Below, piece after piece: positions 58,094-64,000 of a DNA stretch of 64,000 nucleotides. Position 1 is the first letter of the stretch, and the number at the start of each line of letters is the position of its first letter. The stretch lies in contig JAGLRN010000025.1 of the NCBI GenBank assembly GCA_023136265.1, positions 17,668-81,667 of the forward strand, read 5' to 3'. This stretch comes from Thermoplasmata archaeon. GTDB taxonomy: Archaea > Thermoplasmatota > Thermoplasmata > RBG-16-68-12 > JAGMCJ01. The notes beneath the pieces were generated by a model, which saw only the letters and a list, made by a program, of their open reading frames with translations, was not told the DNA's origin and made no database searches. Made by a program: the position numbers and the translations under genes.

Positions 58094-58229
58094 TCGTCAG
58101 ACCTCGTACCTGGAGCTATGTTTCTGTCGCAGTTCGCACGACGTCGCGGTGTTGGACATTCCATCCCCTCCTTTTGATCTGCCTCCACTGCCGTCACAAC
58201 ATTGCCGATATCTCCAGTCCAATCGTGGC

Positions 58230-59748
58230 CTATTCCGCATCATCCTGATCCTCTTCCTCGGGATGACGCCAGAAGTAGCATCCAGTGTCGTTGCAGTTCT
58301 GGCAATTTTCGTCGCAATGTGTGCCTGATGGATAACGGCGTTCGCAATCAAAGCCCTCACAATGTCTCTTGTCGCAATCCTTTGGCGCTTCCGTGCACCT
58401 GATCCTGCAATCATCAAACTTCTCACAGGTCTTGCAGAATCCATCGTTCTCGCACCTATCCCCGCAAGCATCGAAACTGCAATAGTTGCAGAGCCCATCA
58501 CAGAATCTTCCAATGCAATCCGCTTCTTGGCAGGTCATGCATGCCTCCTCTTTAGGGATGCCATCACACATCTCCACAAACTCCTCCCCACCTTCGTCTG
58601 TCGACTCCTGTTCTTCCGGGATGGCATCTTCTTCGTTGTCATTCTCTTGAGGCACCTTTTCCTCTCGTCCAGTCTTTCTTCCGTCATTCCCATCCATTGA
58701 CTTCACCACACAATCTTTGCATTCCGCATTCTTCCTATTGTCCATTCGACACTCATTCAGACACTTCTCACTGCAGAGGTATTGATGACAATAGCCAGGT
58801 ATCACGACAAGGTGGTTCGGAACCCTCCTGCCGCACATGAAGCACGCTTTTGAATTGGGACAATCGTGTCCCTCAAAGCAGCCTCTTCGGTAGTCGGTGC
58901 AAAGAACCTCTTGGCAGAAATCGCAGCGGACCGGAGATAATGACGGTTGCAGGCACCTCGCACACGTTTCCTTTGGTTCCGAAACGCTGGGTTTGGCGCT
59001 CCTAACACTCTTATCTCGAGGAGGCATCCGCCTCGAAGGACGGTCAAGCCCCTCGCTTGAGAGAGCAGCGTCGGTCTTGAGAGGTTCGACATTCCGTGAT
59101 TGCTTCGGAGGCGGTTCCGTGACAACCTCCTCTGCTCTTCTCTTGAATATCGTTTTCTTCTCGGGCTTACTGACTTCAATTCTGCTTTTTGGTTGGTCGG
59201 GAAATCGGGTGGTTCTTTCCGATGGAGGCGGAGGAGGAGAAGGTTGCTTCGAAGCCGTCGTTTTCTTATCAGGAATCACTACACTTTTCCAGGATTTGAG
59301 ACCCGGCTTTGTCGTAAGGATGCTGTAGTTGCCTGGTCCATATCTGCTCAATTCCTGAAGACTCGGGGCGTGATCTAGGGTTCCGACATGCCTTAGCTTA
59401 CCCATATGATCTCTCCTACGAACGAGCCACTTTTGATTCGGCAGGCTCGAAACATCGGACGGCTTGGAATCCCTTCGCTTGCCCGAATCGGCACCGTCCC
59501 TTTCCTGGAAAATACGAAGCAAGAGCAGAAGTTCTAGCACGGTACAGAGGCCCGAGACTCGGTGCGAAGTGGCTTGGAACTGCCCTTGGAGCCAGCCAAT
59601 CCCGAGCCCGAGGCCCGAGATGCCAATCAAGAACCGAGGTCTTCTTCTGCATTTGACCGAAGACGGCTGAGGCTTGAGGAGTCCCTTCTCACGAGTGCAA
59701 TTCCTGCTTGAAGAGTCGCTGCTAGTGATTTCCCCGAGTGAGGTCATG
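58230..59748 (-). CDS. Cys-rich protein with AN1-like zinc-finger region and ~30-Cys C-terminal array
   Basis: MTSLGEITSSDSSSRNC...; ETCARCLQPSLSPVRCDFCQEVLCTDYRRGCFEGHDC; C-terminal CMTCQEADCIGRFCDGLCNYCSFDACGDRCENDGFCKTCEKFDDCRIRC...; start from ATG at 59748. Confidence 0.72.
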
Positions 59749-59842
59749 CTATACCACCTAAATACTTCCGAGGACTTAAATATTCGTATGCGATTCACCA
59801 AATAGGTATTAGATTCATACAGAAGACAAAGGGGTGTTACAA

Positions 59843-60997
59843 ATGGGCCGAGGTAAAGGATTGAAGGAGATTCAGGATTTCAACAGACAGCCCTACCGAA
59901 CGATAATCGAAATGTTCAAAGACATCGGAAACGAGCCGCTGACCTTCAGAGAGTTGCGCTTCCTGCTTCTGGAGAACCACGAGCTGAACAGGCTGTCGCA
60001 CGGTGGCAAGATTCGGCAGGAGATTCTCAACAGGCGCTTGAGATTCCGTGGTGGAGAAATGCCTCTTGAGGAAGTTAGAAGTAAGCTGCTCGAAGAAGAA
60101 AAGGTGCTACTGAATACGACGGGGCGAAACAAGGGCAGACCCATGACGGTCAACGGATTGAATCGGTTGCTGCAAACAATGAAGAACGATTCAAAACCCA
60201 AAGTCCTGGAGAAGATCGAGGAGACATATCGATTGTCCGAACTACCCCTTCTTCAGCTCTCACGTGCGATCCGTGAGGAGAGAATCCTGAGATGTCCAGA
60301 TGAGAAGATAAGTCAGCTTCGTGGCGAAATGATAACAGTGTACAACGTTGTGGCCGACTCTGATCTGGAGAGAGAGTTTGAAGGAAGGGAAGGCGAGACG
60401 CACAGGCAGCTGAGAACCTTCACAAATGAAGTAGTAAAAGTGTGGGCCAGGCAGAAAATCAGTTCATTCGCTGAGAGACTCAAGGCCATTAGAGACATTC
60501 AAGATAATGGCAACTTCCTGGGGTATTGCCACGAAATGGTCACATGGTTCATTGGAAGCCTGGGCCTCGATGAAGATGATTTCAAGGATGACCTTTGTCT
60601 GATAGAGGAATTGGCTTCAGACGATGAGACAAAGAAAGTGGCACGAATCTATCGACGGAACGTCAATGCCTGCAAGCGGAAGCTCAAAGAGAAGAGGGTG
60701 GAATTCATGTTCCCTTACTCCGAGAAAGAGGGGGAGCCCAAACCTGAAGAGCGAAAGAGAGACGTATCATTGATCAGCGCAATACGTATGGTCTCGGCAG
60801 TACGGAACATACCAGTAAGTGATGCCATAAGACAAATGGTTAGGGAAGGCAAGATGGGTAAGACGGATGGAGATTGGCTACTCATGGAGCAGAATATGGG
60901 GGAGCTATACAGGAGACACGGGCTATGGCAGCTTCTCAGCTCAAAGACCTTCGACGATGAGCCCATCATAGTCATAGACACACGCTTGATTCACTAG
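59843..60997 (+). CDS. Hypothetical protein (384 aa), element-associated
   Basis: MGRGKGLKEIQDFNRQPYRTIIEMFKDIGNEPLTFRELRFLLLENHELNRLSHGGKIRQEILNRRLRFRGG...; divergently transcribed from the Cys-rich gene. Confidence 0.75.
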   Translation: MGRGKGLKEIQDFNRQPYRTIIEMFKDIGNEPLTFRELRFLLLENHELNRLSHGGKIRQEILNRRLRFRGGEMPLEEVRSKLLEEEKVLLNTTGRNKGRPMTVNGLNRLLQTMKNDSKPKVLEKIEETYRLSELPLLQLSRAIREERILRCPDEKISQLRGEMITVYNVVADSDLEREFEGREGETHRQLRTFTNEVVKVWARQKISSFAERLKAIRDIQDNGNFLGYCHEMVTWFIGSLGLDEDDFKDDLCLIEELASDDETKKVARIYRRNVNACKRKLKEKRVEFMFPYSEKEGEPKPEERKRDVSLISAIRMVSAVRNIPVSDAIRQMVREGKMGKTDGDWLLMEQNMGELYRRHGLWQLLSSKTFDDEPIIVIDTRLIH

Positions 60998-61258
60998 CCT
61001 CAAGATGTTGCACAGAGATATGACTCGGAAGTAGAAGCGACTAGCCAAAATTCTTTTCCCCGCATATTCCAAGGGCGACCCAACAATGTCGTCGTTCTCA
61101 TTGAAGCACGACAACCAGGGCTTCTTCCTGAGGCGCTGCTGTGACGGGCCTGCAGTCAGACATTTCGCCAACATTCTTCGAGAGAGCAAGGGTTATATGC
61201 AGCCTGGTCCGTTTGTGGCTCTCGAAACGCGCAGTCCTCTGGGAGGAAGGACTCGTGA

Positions 61259-62365
61259 ATGGAGGGAAGGATGATGGAAACTGGATCTGCGCCCGGCGAT
61301 TTTGGTGTCGAGTGCGCGAACAGAATCCGCAGTCGCGTGTTGGAGGTTTTGGAAGCAAAAGGCCTCATTCCGCCTGTGGACTCTCCATCAGAGTGGTACG
61401 ACCACTGTCGCCAACTCACCAACCCAGTTCAGGACACCCTGCAGACAAGAGGGATTCCAGGCCCCCCAGGGTTTCCAGATTTCGCGCGTTCAGAGCATCC
61501 GGAACTTCATAAGAACTTCCCAAATCTGCTCACATTCGGTCACTCCATCGCCGGCCTCTTTCACCGCCTATTCGATGGGGTTCTGGAGTCGAAAGAAGTC
61601 GTGCAACTTGCTGGAGCTCTGTTCAACGTTGCAGTTTGTTCAGTTGATAGGATTTGGGATGTCGAGCAGGAGCATCGCGCCCTTCTCGAGGGCCGCATCA
61701 CTAAGGATAAGGTTACAGCAGCTCTGACTGCGCCGTCCTTGGATTCTCCCGTCTTCTCCCAAGGATTGGGCAGACGGACCGCGCTTCTGCCGGCCTTCAC
61801 ATTTTGGGCTCTCGACGCATACGTCTCCAATATCCGCCGTCTGTTAAGTCGATCATCTTTCGAGAAGTCTGCTCGGAGGGCTCTGTCGGAGAGCATCGTT
61901 CGATTGCTCCAAGGACATGCCAGGTCCGCCCAAATCCAGATCGAGGACTCGAGTCCCGGTGTGGACGTCCGCGAAACGCTGCGTGAAGTGGGTTCCGGGC
62001 CCTTTCGGGTCATCGCGCAGGCGTCAATCATGACCCTGAAGGAGTGCGACGAGTCTACCTGGAATCGGCTTTCAGAGGAAAGCCTAAGGATTGGCGACAT
62101 ATTCCACTGGATAGACGATCTGGATGACCTAGTTGAGGATATTACGCGACGGAGGTGGAACTCAGGCTGGCTAGACTTCGTGGAACGGGGAGGCGAGATA
62201 AGAGATGAGCAGGGATGTACGAGACCTACCCAGGAGTTGCTCCATGAGTTTCGGGATCTGGGGATAGCGGAATCTGTGGCAGAGCGGATTGTCCGCCGAA
62301 CATCCGTCTTGGATCAGGCTGGTAAGAAGGAGGTCTCTTATTGGATATGGAGGTGGCTCTCATAG
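61259..62365 (+). CDS. Divergent class I isoprenoid-synthase-like protein A
   Basis: All-helical character; Asp-rich SVDRIWDVEQEH and FHWIDDLDDLVEDITRRRWNSGW; start ATG 61259 or 61271. Confidence 0.6.
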   Translation: MEGRMMETGSAPGDFGVECANRIRSRVLEVLEAKGLIPPVDSPSEWYDHCRQLTNPVQDTLQTRGIPGPPGFPDFARSEHPELHKNFPNLLTFGHSIAGLFHRLFDGVLESKEVVQLAGALFNVAVCSVDRIWDVEQEHRALLEGRITKDKVTAALTAPSLDSPVFSQGLGRRTALLPAFTFWALDAYVSNIRRLLSRSSFEKSARRALSESIVRLLQGHARSAQIQIEDSSPGVDVRETLREVGSGPFRVIAQASIMTLKECDESTWNRLSEESLRIGDIFHWIDDLDDLVEDITRRRWNSGWLDFVERGGEIRDEQGCTRPTQELLHEFRDLGIAESVAERIVRRTSVLDQAGKKEVSYWIWRWLS

Positions 62366-62444
62366 CATCTCGGAGGCTTGGCCGTTGACAGGGGCGAGGT
62401 CGTCGATTGCGACATCTTCAGCGCACGAGGAGGTTCGGCGTAGG

Positions 62445-63425
62445 ATGATCCTTGCCATCGAGCAAGGAGGCCTTCGAATGGACCCTCATTCCTGTGAGGC
62501 GTACCATGTCCAGCGAAATGCGGTTGGAATCCCCTTCGCGGCCGAGATCGTACAACGCTTGGAGGACCACCACACCCCTGAGACGGACATAGAGATATCT
62601 CTTCTGGAAAGCATCCCGACGATGACCGCATTTGCCTGTACTGCCACAGATGCACTGTATCGTCTAATAGCTACACGAAATGACCATCGTAGTGACATCC
62701 GACGCATCTTCAGCCTGTTCATCGTCGGTTCGGCCGTTTTCGATCATATCTGCGACAGAGAGGACTCCCTGTTTCCGGAATTGGTTGAAAGGATTTCGGA
62801 GCAAGAGTTGAAGTCGGCCCTTGGTGGTGAGGCGACAATCTCCTTCACCAAGCCTGGAGACCGCGGCCTCTTGGCCTACGTGACTATGCTCGTAGAGGAC
62901 CAGCTGCGCATCTGCCACGAGTTGTTGAGCAGGACAAACCAGCAAGAAGTAGTGATTCACCTTGAAGCTTTCAACGAGACGATGATTCAAATCTACCGCG
63001 CCGAACTCCTATCCCGCCCCGACACCAAAGTAAGGGGCACCGTCCCCAAGACCGTGCAGCGTGTTTGGACAGAGCCCCTGTGGGCGGCCAGCCTGCTAGT
63101 TGCTCTCACGCCGGATATTCGGCCTGGACTCAATCTCAATGAACTGCATTCGAAGATTACTGCGGTAGGTCGCCTTTTCTCTCTCATCGATGACATCGTC
63201 GACCTTCAGGAGGATTGGTCAACGGGCAGCCGTAATTTCGTTCTGGAACGAGTTCGGCCCCACATAATCTCAGCGGAATCCTCGATGAATCCTCTCTGGA
63301 AGACCCTCCTTTCGGACGAGGTGTGGACACCCTACATGAATGAGATTACCTCTCTCGTCTCGTACGTTTCCGATCCCCTCTACGAAGAAGACCTAGCGTG
63401 TTGGCTCTACTCGTGGCTTGCATAG
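62445..63425 (+). CDS. Divergent class I isoprenoid-synthase-like protein B
   Basis: AVFDHICDREDSLFPELVERI and LFSLIDDIVDLQEDWSTGSRNFVLERV; C-terminal ACWLYSWLA parallels VSYWIWRWLS of protein A. Confidence 0.62.
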   Translation: MILAIEQGGLRMDPHSCEAYHVQRNAVGIPFAAEIVQRLEDHHTPETDIEISLLESIPTMTAFACTATDALYRLIATRNDHRSDIRRIFSLFIVGSAVFDHICDREDSLFPELVERISEQELKSALGGEATISFTKPGDRGLLAYVTMLVEDQLRICHELLSRTNQQEVVIHLEAFNETMIQIYRAELLSRPDTKVRGTVPKTVQRVWTEPLWAASLLVALTPDIRPGLNLNELHSKITAVGRLFSLIDDIVDLQEDWSTGSRNFVLERVRPHIISAESSMNPLWKTLLSDEVWTPYMNEITSLVSYVSDPLYEEDLACWLYSWLA

Positions 63426-63567
63426 GAGGTCATCTCTCCACATCACACGTCTGAGAGGCGTCTGGGACGGGAGCCCAAATGGCCGGGGTACGATGAGTTC
63501 CGTCGGCAGTCCTATGGTCCTGGCTAATGCCAGCGTCTACTGTGTCTGGTTCCGCTCCCGTGGCAAA

Positions 63568-64000
63568 TCATATTGTTATGCGGATGTCGTCCACGACATA
63601 TACACTCGGGAATGCCTCCGTGATGGTCGGTGGGGCGAAGAAGCACAACTTGTAGAGATCTGTGAAACCACTGCTCAGGAAGGCCTTGTGGGAGACAACT
63701 ACATTGTCATCGATACATATCGAGTATTTCCGTGTATCCATGTTCACTTCAATATGGACGAAGTGCGCTTTGCCTGGGTCATAGGAGCCTTCTATCCGGA
63801 CATACGAGTCTCCTTCCCTGCGGTGATATGAACCATCGAAGAGCTTCAGGGAGAGGGCGGCATCTCCGCTCTCTGATCGAACGGAGATTGCCATCCCCGC
63901 AATCAAGTGCTGGGGAATCGTTTCACCGTGAGCCCTAAACTCCACAAAACCCTTGCCTGAGGTGTATGGCATTTGCCCACCGTAGGGAGCGATGTCTCCA
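63568..64000 (-). CDS. Concanavalin A-like/LamG-like beta-sandwich protein fragment (5' end outside window)
   Basis: GDIAPYGGQMPYTSGKGFVEFRAHGETIPQHLIAGMAISVRSESGDAALSLKLFDGSYHRREGDSYVRIEGSYDPGKAHFVHIEVNMDTRKYSICIDDNVVV; open to the window edge. Confidence 0.5.
   Translation of the reverse strand, partial: GDIAPYGGQMPYTSGKGFVEFRAHGETIPQHLIAGMAISVRSESGDAALSLKLFDGSYHRREGDSYVRIEGSYDPGKAHFVHIEVNMDTRKYSICIDDNVVVSHKAFLSSGFTDLYKLCFFAPPTITEAFPSVYVVDDIRITI

Larger units (their letters stand above)
56144..61000. mobile_element. Putative integrative element at tRNA-Lys (left boundary at tRNA; right boundary not found)
   Basis: tRNA-abutting integrase plus orphan genes 57536-60997; compositionally distinct from flanking housekeeping genes by inspection. 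Right end is a guess. Confidence 0.5.

Noticed and set aside
58097-58513. 138-aa minus-strand ORF
   Set aside because: Overlaps the Cys-rich CDS in another frame and lacks coherent features.
1-64000. CRISPR arrays and rRNA genes
   Set aside because: No regularly spaced direct repeats and no rRNA-like sequence recognised.

Overview
Archaeal chromosomal window; gene content and order suggest a Thermoplasmatota-like euryarchaeon (inference). (1) 1-5269 (-): a very large zinc-ribbon/coiled-coil gene running off the left edge and absent from the supplied ORF track. (2) 5659-19198 (+): the uL3-to-SecY ribosomal protein superoperon (uL3,uL4,uL23,uL2,uS19,uL22,uS3,uL29,aIF1,Rnp1/p29,uS17,uL14,uL24,eS4,uL5,uS14,uS8,uL6,eL32,eL19,uL18,uS5,uL30,uL15,SecY). 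(3) 19201-25538: argF, four tandem Ras/Rab-like small GTPases, archaeal LonB, a small Cys/His protein, nadM. (4) 25500-40050: membrane proteins, a DHH/RecJ-like phosphoesterase, a thioredoxin-like secreted protein, two giant secreted proteins (CARDB repeats; BNR/lamin-tail/vWA), a CoA-binding protein. (5) 40074-41597 (-): eL18-uL13-uS9-RpoN followed by a tRNA-Pro(GGG) that appears to carry a T-loop intron. (6) 41867-44958: endonuclease IV-like protein, 6-phospho-3-hexuloisomerase-like SIS protein, and a ubiquitin-like protein ending in Gly-Gly next to an Rpn11-like JAMM gene with an in-frame stop. (7) 45094-56108: trpS, pheS, TPR protein, mptA, MFS, YjbQ, a truncated FtsZ-family protein downstream of a two-RHH regulator, leuS. 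(8) 56144-64000: tRNA-Lys(CUU) with an abutting tyrosine recombinase and element-like orphan genes (one extremely Cys-rich), then two tandem divergent class I isoprenoid-synthase-like genes. Strongest leads: the Ubl-GG/JAMM locus, the tandem GTPases with Gln-to-Glu in G3, the T7-less FtsZ with RHH partner, the T-loop intron in tRNA-Pro, and the tRNA-Lys-associated element. All calls come from reading sequence and motifs; no searches were run.
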